DNA of 64,000 nt, taken from assembly GCA_017309115.1 (NCBI GenBank), contig JAFLEF010000006.1:1-64000 (forward strand), read 5' to 3'. Each line of letters begins with the position of its first letter. Position 1 is the stretch's first letter. The position numbers were made by a program, and so were the translations under genes. This document shows, one piece after another, positions 14,801-23,283 of the stretch. Below the pieces are notes generated by a model. It made no database searches, had not been told where the DNA came from, and saw only the letters and a program-made list of their open reading frames with translations. The stretch is from Verrucomicrobiota bacterium. GTDB taxonomy: Bacteria > Verrucomicrobiota > Verrucomicrobiia > Limisphaerales > UBA9464.

Positions 14801-17675
14801 CCGCCCAGGGATTCACCCAGTCGAAGGGCGGTTCCACCAAGGCGCATTCCGCTTCGAGTTGGGGCGGATAGTTCAGGTATTTGACGTCAATTTCGCTGAC
14901 CGTCTTGATCGAGACGCCATGGGGTTTCAGCAGGTGTTTGAGCGGAACCGCGTCCAGCAACGCCGCGGCCCGGGGCGAACGCGACCGAAAGGCGAGAATG
15001 ACCCCTTCTTCCTTGGCGACCTGAAGGAAACCTTTCACATCTTCAGTCCGGGCTCCGTATGCATCGCGGTACACGCGGGGCTCGTTGACCACGTTGAGGC
15101 CGGTGGGCAGATCGTCACTATCCGGTAATTTGGCAAGGTCACCTCGGGCGGCATAATCATCAACCGTGGTGCCGAGTTCCCGAGCCTGACGCTCAAAGCT
15201 TTCCTCCAACGCCTGCTTGGCGGCCGATTCCGCACCTTCGCGCACCAGCATGGCCTTGCGCAGGGCCCGGGCGGCCACCAACGCTTCCAGGGGCAAATCA
15301 ATGTTCTCACCTGTGACGCGGGCCAAGCCGCCAGCGATCTGCTTGAGGTCGCCTGATTCCAGCGTACGACCGGTGTCGATGATTGCCCGCTCAATGGCCG
15401 GACCAATTCCCGCCGCCGCCAGCTGGATGCCTTGCAGCGACTCCACTCCGACGTCCTGAAGCGCCTGCAGATCAATCGCCACCTCCGCGGCCAGGCGGGC
15501 CCGAGCCGCCGGATCCTTCAGACCATCCAACGTCTGCTCCATCGCCCAGAGACTCCACCCAATCAACCGCACCGATCCCAGGCCGATTTCCTTCAGTCCA
15601 CTGCCGGTCAACAAGGCCAGACCCACCAACCCCCCGCCAGCATTACCCAACCCCTCGGTGAACCGACAGGAAACGAACCCGGCAAACGAAAGGTCCGTGG
15701 GACAGATCAGCCACGGGTCGGTGGTTTCCACGACCGCCGCCAAGTCCACCTGATGTCGCGCCGACCACCCTTCGGTGACCCGTTCCACCACTTCAATCTC
15801 ACTCGGGCGAGCGCGGCGGGGTTTGGATCCTTCGCCGTGAACGAACCCAGCCACCTGATAGGTAATCGCCACCGTGGAATTGGTGTTCACCTCGGCCGTC
15901 GGAATGATGGCACCAATCTCAATCTCTTCATCGGGTGCCAATAAAAAGGCCGTGGGACCTTCCGGAGTCCGCCCACCGGAATCCTTCACGAAGGGATAGC
16001 CCCCAATTCCGTTTCCTTCCGTAGTGGGATAAACGACGACGCCCACGGTCTTGCCCTCGTCAATCACCTCGCCCCGGCTGTTCTTAAAGCGAGAGACGTT
16101 CTTGATCTTGCCGAAGACCCGGACCACCTGACCCGACCGGTACTCGCGATCCTCCAAATCGAAGCGCGCTTCAATGAGCGTTTCACCGCCGATATCCACC
16201 AAACCTTCGCCCCGGGTTTGGACGCCAGCCTCGCCCACCTTGCCCTGAACGACGATGGACGCCTCGGCATACGTCCGGTCGGTGGCTTCGTACACGTTGG
16301 TCCGCAGGACGGCATTGGCCGCCCCCGGTCGGATCGTGCCAAACTCACCCAACGGCACCTCCCGCGGCTCCAGCCAGATATTCAGATCTTCGGCAAGACT
16401 GGTCAGTTGAATGGGATCCTCAACGATCAGCGCACGGACGCCCGTGACGTCCTGTTGCGACACGTTGGTGATGCCCACGATGAGTTCGACGCGGCGGTCC
16501 AGCGAATTGGTCTCGCCGTCCTGATTGTTGTCTCCTCCGAGGACCACCTTCGCGGGACGTTGAACGATGCCGATGATCAGCGAGGTCACTTCGCCACGGG
16601 TCGAGGCCGGGGCGGCGGAGACCAACCGACCAATGGCGTCCTTGCCGAAAACTCCGGACGCTGTGAGGGCAAACTCCCCGGCCCGGTCGGCCCGGAGGGT
16701 CCAGAAAAATTCCCGACGCTCGCCCGGCTGCAGTGTGCCGATCTCGGTCTGCGCAGGTGCGCTCACCACTGTGAAGATTTCGGGAATCGACAACGGGGCT
16801 GCGGCAAAGGCGAGCCCCGTCAACTCACCCACTCCAGTCGTGCCAGCCTCCACCCCGACCCGCACCCGAAACTCCTCACCCAGTTCGAGCCGATTCCGGG
16901 AATGCTTGTTGAGGAGTTGGATCGACACCGAGGGTTTGGGCGCCGGCACCGTGATCGTCCGCTGGGTCCGATTGGTAAGGGCATCGGTGTCCGTCACGGT
17001 CAGGGAAACCAAGAACGGACCCGGCTTGGTAAAGCGATGGACCGGACTAACTCCAGCCCCGGAGGATCCGTCACCGAAGTTCCAACTCTCGACCACGGAC
17101 TCGCCCTCGGGATCCGTGGAGTTCGACTTGAATTCGAACTGGCCGGGATCCGGAGGGAGCGTCCGCGAGCTAAAGTTGGCGCTGGGACCACGGCGCTGAA
17201 CCTCCACATACCAATCGGGCAGACTCTCACCGATCTTGTCCGGACACACCGAGTCATTAAACGGCGTGGAGATCCCATTGAAGTAACAGTAGAAGCGAAA
17301 GCGCCCGCCGGGTTCGACGAAAGCCTGGGGACCCGGGATGGATTGGAGTCCCGGAGTGAAAATGCGGTAGGAAGACCGGTTGGTGTAGTTGCGATAGGCG
17401 GTCCATTCCCCATACAACCGTACGCCGCAACTCTTGCCGGTACCGTCTTCGGCAGGATGGTAGTAATGCTCCCGCACCTTCTCGATGGGGATCGTTACGA
17501 TCGGCCCGAGCGTTTGAGCACGCCCACTGAACCACCCGACTACCCCCAGCAACAGCAGTAAGCGGCTCCAACGAACGCAAACGGAAGAAACCACCGACCC
17601 CGCAACCGAAGTCGAACGGTTGACGGCACAGCGTCGAACCCGGGCGCCGGACTCAAAAGTAAAGAGGGCAGTCAT
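11859..17675 (-). CDS. Large secreted protein: PKD, beta-repeats, EF/CyaA-like cyclase-toxin domain, LamG
   Basis: A 1938-aa protein. A basic stretch then WSRLLLLLGVVGWFSG near residues 36-52 looks like a late signal peptide, so the true start may be an internal GTG. A PKD domain (SWNFGDGSS) spans about 175-245, followed by CARDB-like beta-repeats to about 620 and a helical region (650-870). Residues about 870-1130 resemble the anthrax edema factor / CyaA / ExoY cyclase fold: GFLQVAKEEGVILAFRSRSP, then LLKPHGVSIKTVSEID (cf. the KxxxxxK motif), AYRLLMDDGAGSFKAITGDV followed by DFLGIF (cf. TADIDMFAI, metal-binding Asp pair), then LGMQHGESF (cf. NHGxE). The usual catalytic His after the first Lys is Ser here. 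A LamG-like domain (about 1437-1660, LLVWLRADAG) and a beta C terminus follow. It is divergent from the sigma-factor gene. The cyclase assignment is inference. Confidence 0.75.
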   Translation of the reverse strand: MTALFTFESGARVRRCAVNRSTSVAGSVVSSVCVRWSRLLLLLGVVGWFSGRAQTLGPIVTIPIEKVREHYYHPAEDGTGKSCGVRLYGEWTAYRNYTNRSSYRIFTPGLQSIPGPQAFVEPGGRFRFYCYFNGISTPFNDSVCPDKIGESLPDWYVEVQRRGPSANFSSRTLPPDPGQFEFKSNSTDPEGESVVESWNFGDGSSGAGVSPVHRFTKPGPFLVSLTVTDTDALTNRTQRTITVPAPKPSVSIQLLNKHSRNRLELGEEFRVRVGVEAGTTGVGELTGLAFAAAPLSIPEIFTVVSAPAQTEIGTLQPGERREFFWTLRADRAGEFALTASGVFGKDAIGRLVSAAPASTRGEVTSLIIGIVQRPAKVVLGGDNNQDGETNSLDRRVELIVGITNVSQQDVTGVRALIVEDPIQLTSLAEDLNIWLEPREVPLGEFGTIRPGAANAVLRTNVYEATDRTYAEASIVVQGKVGEAGVQTRGEGLVDIGGETLIEARFDLEDREYRSGQVVRVFGKIKNVSRFKNSRGEVIDEGKTVGVVVYPTTEGNGIGGYPFVKDSGGRTPEGPTAFLLAPDEEIEIGAIIPTAEVNTNSTVAITYQVAGFVHGEGSKPRRARPSEIEVVERVTEGWSARHQVDLAAVVETTDPWLICPTDLSFAGFVSCRFTEGLGNAGGGLVGLALLTGSGLKEIGLGSVRLIGWSLWAMEQTLDGLKDPAARARLAAEVAIDLQALQDVGVESLQGIQLAAAGIGPAIERAIIDTGRTLESGDLKQIAGGLARVTGENIDLPLEALVAARALRKAMLVREGAESAAKQALEESFERQARELGTTVDDYAARGDLAKLPDSDDLPTGLNVVNEPRVYRDAYGARTEDVKGFLQVAKEEGVILAFRSRSPRAAALLDAVPLKHLLKPHGVSIKTVSEIDVKYLNYPPQLEAECALVEPPFDWVNPWADKKNGVVNPDFDALANNYLSRYPELNTGTEQAQALRAQVYERLKFQMEEYPKQAGNFLKYSREGIDVNFHAQKQNLGFGKFLLPNKEAKRAARLEPHHFTDPYTGQPRVAYRLLMDDGAGSFKAITGDVDFLGIFNPDGSQPSLLKRIRVYRKMIALGMQHGESFTFFAKDLREKFLRCCTPTASGGEGEKMLAATPYGELLTTQFRDQLSVIEGGPNAALKVGKGEFAFLDGAMSEVNTLERAASDALPQALRNDVAPLVTVSALERLGEELKAEAARNGGQAVRLGPDGQPEIYDEQPDGNSPSPSVLSSHRRTGSVFPGNSVRPASETVEDELLGILDGLVEAGWVNAREPGTTGASGGRWRPATVDELHGGPTGKSLKLSPYTYLTNDVAAGMAVLPVLPASDVGWPAGQPIFAVGDRVVIDPGGPAEEFASVASIFPFTLSRPLQNGQEAGAMVLFLAGVTESAKVPGALPARENLLVWLRADAGLELDGTNVVSWTDQSPNRFVFRPSAVTTRPAWVANSTSGVPALRFNSSSTPRLHGNLGRTLTNATIFTLARYLNNSSGGRYIYAFGTINFSGLMMTLGRVGGDDTYHYDGAAERSAPGTIPGTGFRVFSQVFGEDGPDRHRLAVDGRTVIESRTTVGRAYSAVATNVVLGKYVTATFGFTGDLTEWIVYDRVLTPAERFEVEEYLRQRAALAPFVPPGSRDLSQSDLLSLAVPPVAGAAWKLDAANREAIPNQVTGPSLLLTGPGISNQVVRTHVRPAPGDGTFGVVFGQQDAGWFQLLDWRAVATNDPVLGPLGPGMTLRTVHLPEGEAVVGADLGATPDPSRATIWRTNAIPWIAGRDYEVVLNLRTSELVLEVNHAGTNLVTWTVPELAGVNGRVGHYAVAAPNARFGPLDLPAAGPVITHLGSLPDGRWRLDWVDGEGPYVIESRPHLGTSDWLPVGPATVNQNVLLPGVEDSALFRVRSPENTPP

Positions 17676-17975
17676 GGACTTGAGTACCAGTGTGCATGGA
17701 GATCCGGAAGAAGATCCGAATTATGAACCTCTCCTCCGAAACTCCCCACTATCCAGCAACCTCTCAAGGCGAATCTTCCGCGGCTGGCGACCACTGAATC
17801 CATGGTCCCTTACTTCCGGTGAAATCCCACCCCACCGGTCTAATCCATAGCGGTTTACCCCCATCTTCAACCTGCGGGCAGAAGTGATCTGGGGCGGTTC
17901 CCTGACGCGTCACCCGCACGGTCCCGACTCGTGACTTTTCAGACCGACCGAATCGCGTAGCGTCCGTCCGTAGCT
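17676..17975. promoter_or_regulatory. Divergent intergenic region, presumed promoters
   Basis: This 300-bp spacer separates the divergent starts of the 1938-aa secreted protein and the sigma-factor gene, so it must hold promoters in both directions. I see no convincing -10/-35 pair, riboswitch or strong inverted repeat in it. The short frames here are unsupported. Confidence 0.4.
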
Positions 17976-18731
17976 GTGGACCCCACCAATCCCAACGTTC
18001 GGAATATTCCCGATGATCCGGCTTTGTTTCGGACGACGCATTGGAGCGTGGTCCTGGCAGCCGGGGACGCCGCGTCGCCCGCCGCCACGGCCTCCCTCGG
18101 AACCCTCTGCCAGACCTACTGGTTTCCGCTCTACTGCTGCGTCCGACGCCACGGATACCCCCCGGAGGAGGCGCAGGATCTAACCCAGGCCTTCTTTGCG
18201 AAGATGCTGTCGGGAAACCAGGTGTCCCGGGCCGACCCCGAACGAGGCCGGTTCCGCACCTTCCTGTTGCGATCCCTGGAAAACTTCCTGCGCAATCAGC
18301 ATCGGGATCAGCAAGCCCTCAAACGAGGTGGCGGCCGGGAACGGGTTTCGTTCGAGGTGATCCAGGCCGAGGAACGTTATGCGGAAGAGCCCGCAGAACA
18401 GCTGTCTCCGGCCGCGGTTTTCGAGCGACAGTGGGCCTGCACCTTGTTGGAACGGGTTCTGGAACGGTTGCGGGTGGAATTCACCACTAGCGGTCGTCTG
18501 GAGTTGTTTCAACAACTGGAACCCCACCTGTGGGGCGACGAAGCCAGCACCGCTCACGGCGCGATCGCGCAGTCCCTAGGAATGACGGTGGTCGCGGTGC
18601 GCGTGACCTTGCACCGCTTGCGGCAGCGGTTCCACGACCTGTTGCTGACAGAGATTGCCGAGACGGTGGGTGATCCCCGCGACGCCAACGACGAACTGCG
18701 GCATCTCCGCCAGGTACTCGCATCGGTTTGA
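17976..18731 (+). CDS. ECF-like RNA polymerase sigma factor
   Basis: A 251-aa sigma-70-family protein of the ECF type found next to Ser/Thr kinases in planctomycetes and Verrucomicrobiota. Region 2 spans roughly residues 40-110 with TYWFPLYCCVRRHGYPPEEA, then DLTQAFFAKML and RFRTFLLRSLENFLRNQHRD. Region 4 (about 190-235) has HGAIAQSLGMTVVAVRVTLH followed by RLRQRF, a helix-turn-helix. The GTG start at 17976 precedes the conserved N terminus (FRTTHWSVV). The next gene, a protein kinase, begins four bases after its stop, so the two are surely co-transcribed; the kinase or its WD40 sensor is the likely controller of this factor. Its targets are probably local (see neighbouring exported proteins), but that is inference. 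Confidence 0.92.
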   Translation: MDPTNPNVRNIPDDPALFRTTHWSVVLAAGDAASPAATASLGTLCQTYWFPLYCCVRRHGYPPEEAQDLTQAFFAKMLSGNQVSRADPERGRFRTFLLRSLENFLRNQHRDQQALKRGGGRERVSFEVIQAEERYAEEPAEQLSPAAVFERQWACTLLERVLERLRVEFTTSGRLELFQQLEPHLWGDEASTAHGAIAQSLGMTVVAVRVTLHRLRQRFHDLLLTEIAETVGDPRDANDELRHLRQVLASV

Positions 18732-18735
18732 ACGC

Positions 18736-21700
18736 ATGAGTCAAGCGCCCACCACAGGATCCACCCGCCGTGCCTGCGGAAAGTGCGGGGCGCCCCTGCG
18801 AACCGGTTTCCCCGGCAGTGCGTGTCCCCGGTGCATGTTGAACTTGGCCGCGGTTCCGGATTCTCCCCTCAATTCCCGGGAAACCAGTCCCGCGCTAGCC
18901 GATGACCCCGTGGATCTGCGCCTGGGAAACTATCAACTCGAGGAAAAGCTCGGACATGGCGGCATGGGCGTGGTCTATCGTGCCCGCCAACTCAACCTGG
19001 GCCGAACGGTAGCGGTGAAGCTGTTGCTGCTGGGACGTCATTCGAGCCCCGAAAGCATTCGGCGATTTCAACGAGAAGCCCGGGCGGTGGCCTCCCTCCG
19101 ACATCCCAACATTGTCTCCATTTTCGAAGTGGGCGAGGCCGACGGTCAGCACTACTTCTCGATGGAGTACATTGAAGGAGAGGATCTCGCCCAGCGCCTC
19201 CGCCGGGGTCCACTGGCAGCCCGACCCGCCGCCGAATGCCTTCAGACTGTCGCCCAAGCAGTGGAATTCGCCCATTCCCAAGGCATCCTGCACCGGGATC
19301 TCAAGCCCTCCAATGTGCTGATCGACGCCTTCGGTCAGCCCCGACTCACCGACTTCGGCTTGGCCAAGCCGTTGGATGGCAGTGCTGACCTCACCGAGAC
19401 CGGACGCCTGATCGGCTCCCCGAATTACCTCGCCCCGGAATGCGTGTCCGCCGGCCAGGAAGCCGCCAGTCCCGCCAGCGACGTCTATTCGCTGGGAGCG
19501 ATGCTTTACGAACTGCTCACAGGCCGTCCGCCGTTCCTCGCCCAATCCCTTCAGGATACTCTGGTCCGCATCCGGGATTCCGAACCCGTAAGCCTCCGTC
19601 GGCTGAATCCGGCGCTCCCGCCCGATCTCGAAACCATCTGTTTGCGCTGCCTCGAGAAGTCTCCCTCGGCCCGTTATCCCAGCGCCCGGGACTTGGCCGA
19701 TGATCTTGGCCGTTGGTTGCGCCACGAACCCATTCACGCCCGCCCGGTGTCGGTCCCGGAACGAGTCTGGAAATGGAGTCGCCGGAATCCACGTGTCACT
19801 GTTCTCCTGCTGGCCACGGTCGTGGCCGTGTTGGGATTGCTGACCACGCTGGCCGTGGCCAACGTACGGATTCGTCGGGCCAACGAGCGCACGGCCCAAG
19901 AAGCCGAAGCCAGCCGACAACGGTTGGTGCGACTCAACGTCCAAAGTGGCAATCGCTTGGTAAGCGACCACGACCCCTTGGCCGCCTTCGGGTGGTTTGT
20001 GGAGGCACTGGCCCTGGAGCGCCGGGATCAGTTCCAGGAGGAAACTCACCGACGCCGCTTAGGTATCCTGCTGCGGCAGGCTCCGCGTCTGGAACAACTC
20101 TGGTCCCAGGGCACCGCCGTCTGGGACGCCCAACTCAGTCCGGACGAAAGCCGCGTCGCCACCATCGCGGACGAGAAGCCTGGATTTCTCTGGGACGTTA
20201 AGGAAGGCCTTGCAGTCGCCCAACTGCCCGTGTCGCACGTAATCGACTTCAGCGCTGATTCGCGATTCCTCCGCACCTTCAGTCTGCGGCAGGGGAATCA
20301 ACTTTGGAATCAGCAAGGCGTCCTCCTCCCGGGTTGGCCCTCCATGCGCAATGTCCCGGCCGTGTTCAACAGCGACGGAAACCTCCTCGCCCACGTTGAT
20401 CGGAGCGGGGTCACTCAATATGACCTTTCCACCCGGCAGGCCAGACCACCCCTGACCTCGCTCGAATCCATCAGCGCCCTGCGCTATTCCCCCGGAAACC
20501 AATGGCTGATCGGCTTCAGCCCTCGGTCCAATGTCTTCGTGGGTTGGGAGCCGCAGAAATCGACTAGCCCCAGATGGGTCGTCCCGGCGGGCGGCCCGGT
20601 TTTTGTTTTCCGGATGAGTCGGGACGGGCGCCGATTCGCCGCCGTGGTGGATCGTTACCAAGTCCGACAATGGGAGGTCGCCACCGGCGCTCCGGCCGCC
20701 CCGGTTCATCACTCGGAATCCCAAGTCTATGACTTCGACTACAGTCCGGACGGACGCCGACTGGCGACGGCGGAATGGGCGGGAACGGCGAGTCAGTGGG
20801 ATTCCCAAACTCTCCTCCGTCTGGGTCCACCCTTGCCCCACGGAGGCGGGGTACGGGCCGTGCGATACCTGCCGGAGGGGCAGACCCTGGTGTCCTGCAG
20901 TTGGGACACCACAGTTCGATTTTGGGAGACCGCCTCGGGACGCCCTCACGGTTCGACCCTGCGTCATGGTAGCTTCGTGATCAGCATGGAGGTCGGCACC
21001 TCGGGGAAGCGGGTGGTAACCGGCTGCCAGGATTCACTCGTGCGACTTTGGCAACTGCCTCCGGCTTCACCGTTCCGACGCACCTTCGACCACAGCCAAT
21101 GGATCCACCATCCCCGGTTCAGCCCGGATTCCCGCTGGGTCGCGATCGCCGGCGGCGATGGTACTCTCAGCATAAGGGATCGGGCCACCGGGGCGATCCG
21201 ACTGACCCGAAAGCATCAACACGGGCTGAACGACGCCCGATTCAGCCCCGACGGCCACTGGGTGCTCGCCGGCGGTGATGATAGTACCGCTGGCCTGTGG
21301 GAGGTCGCCACCGGCGAACCTCGGTTTCCGCCGGTTAACCACGGAAGTCCCGTAGTCGGGATCGACTTTCACCCCTCCGGCCAACAGTTCGCCACTTGGG
21401 GCGGAACCACGGTGCGAATCTGGAGCTCCGAATCCGGCCAACCCGTTCTCCCGGAACTCAACGCAGGCAGCCAAATCACCCAGGTCTCCTTCCGCCCCCA
21501 GGGCGACCGCGTCCTGGTGGGCAACCTTACCGGCCAAGTTCAAGAATGGGACCTCGCCACCGGATCCCCCCGCCCCCTGCGTTTGGAAATCGGAATGCCG
21601 GTCCGCGCCGCGCGGTATAGCCCCGATGGTCGCCGAATTGTGACCGCCGGAGCCGATACCGGACAGCAGCCCACCGCCGCCCAGATTTGGGACGCCGAGT

Positions 21701-22248
21701 CCGGCGAGCGGGTCGTGAATCCGCTCACTCATCTGGATGGTGTGACTTGGGCCGAATTCAGTCCCGACGGCCGCCGAGTCGTAACGGCGGCCGAAGACAA
21801 TTCCGCCCGGGTCTGGGATGCGACCACCGGAGAACCGTTAACTCCGCCATTGCGCCATCGGTCGCTGGTCTTGGTGGCTAGGTTCAGTCCCGACGGACAG
21901 ATGGTAGCGACCGCGGGCGAGGATCAGACCGTCCGGATCTGGGAAGCCGAGACCGGAGAACCTCTGGCCCCTCCGTTGGAACATTCCGACGCGGTAGACT
22001 GGATCGATTGGAGTCCGGACGGCCGCGAGATCATCACCGGAGGCTGGTCCAATCCGGCCCGCATTTTTGATGTGTCACCGACCGGGGAATCCATCGAACG
22101 CCTGCGCCTCCAGGCTGAACTTCTGTCCTCGCAGAAACTCAATCCCAACTCTGGAGCCTCGACACTGAGCGCTCCCGAACTGCTCGAGCGCTGGCACCTG
22201 TGGAGGGCTGGGGAGACCCGCGCAAAAAATAGTTCGCACCCTCGGTAA
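18736..22248 (+). CDS. Transmembrane Ser/Thr protein kinase with zinc ribbon and WD40 repeats
   Basis: An 1170-aa receptor-like kinase. Residues 14-33 form a zinc ribbon (CGKC ... CPRC). The kinase domain covers about 65-325 with all key motifs: glycine loop GHGGMGVVYRA (73), VAVKLLL with the ATP-binding Lys (95), catalytic HRDLKPSNVLI (186), DFGLAKP (208) and the APE-equivalent APECVSAG. A single membrane segment (VTVLLLATVVAVLGLLTTLA, about 353-375) is followed by a short coiled linker and about 14 WD40-type repeats (about 450-1120; units such as FSPDGRRVVTAAEDNSARVW), which form one or two beta-propellers on the far side of the membrane. The ATG at 18736, four bases after the sigma-factor stop, was chosen over an upstream in-frame start inside that gene. 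It probably senses a signal or partner and phosphorylates proteins such as the adjacent sigma factor. Confidence 0.95.
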   Translation: MSQAPTTGSTRRACGKCGAPLRTGFPGSACPRCMLNLAAVPDSPLNSRETSPALADDPVDLRLGNYQLEEKLGHGGMGVVYRARQLNLGRTVAVKLLLLGRHSSPESIRRFQREARAVASLRHPNIVSIFEVGEADGQHYFSMEYIEGEDLAQRLRRGPLAARPAAECLQTVAQAVEFAHSQGILHRDLKPSNVLIDAFGQPRLTDFGLAKPLDGSADLTETGRLIGSPNYLAPECVSAGQEAASPASDVYSLGAMLYELLTGRPPFLAQSLQDTLVRIRDSEPVSLRRLNPALPPDLETICLRCLEKSPSARYPSARDLADDLGRWLRHEPIHARPVSVPERVWKWSRRNPRVTVLLLATVVAVLGLLTTLAVANVRIRRANERTAQEAEASRQRLVRLNVQSGNRLVSDHDPLAAFGWFVEALALERRDQFQEETHRRRLGILLRQAPRLEQLWSQGTAVWDAQLSPDESRVATIADEKPGFLWDVKEGLAVAQLPVSHVIDFSADSRFLRTFSLRQGNQLWNQQGVLLPGWPSMRNVPAVFNSDGNLLAHVDRSGVTQYDLSTRQARPPLTSLESISALRYSPGNQWLIGFSPRSNVFVGWEPQKSTSPRWVVPAGGPVFVFRMSRDGRRFAAVVDRYQVRQWEVATGAPAAPVHHSESQVYDFDYSPDGRRLATAEWAGTASQWDSQTLLRLGPPLPHGGGVRAVRYLPEGQTLVSCSWDTTVRFWETASGRPHGSTLRHGSFVISMEVGTSGKRVVTGCQDSLVRLWQLPPASPFRRTFDHSQWIHHPRFSPDSRWVAIAGGDGTLSIRDRATGAIRLTRKHQHGLNDARFSPDGHWVLAGGDDSTAGLWEVATGEPRFPPVNHGSPVVGIDFHPSGQQFATWGGTTVRIWSSESGQPVLPELNAGSQITQVSFRPQGDRVLVGNLTGQVQEWDLATGSPRPLRLEIGMPVRAARYSPDGRRIVTAGADTGQQPTAAQIWDAESGERVVNPLTHLDGVTWAEFSPDGRRVVTAAEDNSARVWDATTGEPLTPPLRHRSLVLVARFSPDGQMVATAGEDQTVRIWEAETGEPLAPPLEHSDAVDWIDWSPDGREIITGGWSNPARIFDVSPTGESIERLRLQAELLSSQKLNPNSGASTLSAPELLERWHLWRAGETRAKNSSHPR

Positions 22249-22306
22249 CGTTTCGCGGATTTCCGGGTAGGGCTGGTTGACGACGCCTTGGGCGCGTCCG
22301 CCACAC

Positions 22307-23260
22307 ATGCTCACTCCAACCTCCCTCAGGAACGGACACCGCCTCGCCCGGTCGGTCTGCCAGTCCGCATGCACGGCGCTGCTGAGTTGTGGGTTGCTGA
22401 CCTCCTGCCAGCCGGCGAAACGGGACCTGACCGCCGAGGCCCCGTCCGACCAGGAACTGGCCCGCGTCGGCTCCCAAATCATTACCGCGGACGCCTTCCT
22501 CGCCGAACGCGCCCGGGCGAGCACGACCGAATCGAATTCGGAATTACTGGACCGACTCCTTCAACGGGAACTGCTCTTCGCAGAAGCGAGCCGAACCGGT
22601 TTCGATCAGTCCCCGGAGCTAAAGGCGGCTTGGAAGAATCTGGTCTCGCAGCGGTATCGGGAGTCCCTTGAAGCGCGGGACGACATCACGCCGCTCAGCG
22701 AGGATGAAATCCGATCGGAGTATGCGAACCATCCCGAACGTTACACCTCGGCCCCTCAACGGCGGATCGCTCTGATTCAACTTCCAGCCACTCTCCCCGG
22801 CGCCCGAGTTCAGGAAATTCGCACCGAGGCGATCCGCACGGCGGCGGACACCGTCCACTTTGGACCGCTCGCGACCCATTCGTTCCATCCCAGCAGTCGT
22901 CAGAACGGCGGGGACCTCGGTTGGCTGACCCTAGCTCAGGCGGATCTGGCCTTTCCCTCGGAGGTAGTGACGGCGCTCTTCGCCTTGAACACCCCAGGCG
23001 AGGTGAGTGCCCCGATCCCGACTTCGGAAGGAATCTTCGTGCTGAAGCTGATGGAAGTCCGGCCGGGAAACCCCAAGCCATACGACGCCGTTCGCGACGC
23101 CATTGCCTACTCCCTGCGCCGTCAGCAGCGCCAGTTGGCGGAACAGCAACGCGTGGCGCACTTGCGCTCCCTTCATCCGATCCAAGTCCATCCCGAGCGT
23201 CTGGCCGAACTGACTCCTCCGGCTCCGGCAGTCGCCGTTCGACCTCCGCGATTGCCCTAA
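22307..23260 (+). CDS. PpiC/SurA-type peptidyl-prolyl isomerase lipoprotein
   Basis: A 317-aa protein with a lipoprotein signal: a hydrophobic stretch ending in the lipobox LTSC at residues 31-34. The N-terminal part (about 45-130) is the helical SurA/PrsA-like chaperone segment (LLDRLLQRELLFAEASRTGF), and residues about 145-245 are the parvulin domain, marked by GGDLGWL and then EVSAPIPTSEGIFVLKL. Such proteins help fold exported proteins in the periplasm. It begins 58 bp after the kinase gene and is followed 23 bp later by the first of four exported proteins, so it is probably their dedicated chaperone. An in-frame TTG at 22277 is an alternative start, but the ATG at 22307 gives the better signal peptide. 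Confidence 0.88.
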   Translation: MLTPTSLRNGHRLARSVCQSACTALLSCGLLTSCQPAKRDLTAEAPSDQELARVGSQIITADAFLAERARASTTESNSELLDRLLQRELLFAEASRTGFDQSPELKAAWKNLVSQRYRESLEARDDITPLSEDEIRSEYANHPERYTSAPQRRIALIQLPATLPGARVQEIRTEAIRTAADTVHFGPLATHSFHPSSRQNGGDLGWLTLAQADLAFPSEVVTALFALNTPGEVSAPIPTSEGIFVLKLMEVRPGNPKPYDAVRDAIAYSLRRQQRQLAEQQRVAHLRSLHPIQVHPERLAELTPPAPAVAVRPPRLP

Positions 23261-23283
23261 GGCTGTTCCTTCCCTTCTCCGCC

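Noticed and set aside
13170-15128. 652-aa plus-strand frame opposite the cyclase-like protein
   Set aside because: Low-complexity Arg-rich composition and no domain; the minus-strand gene carries PKD, LamG and cyclase-like motifs across the same bases.
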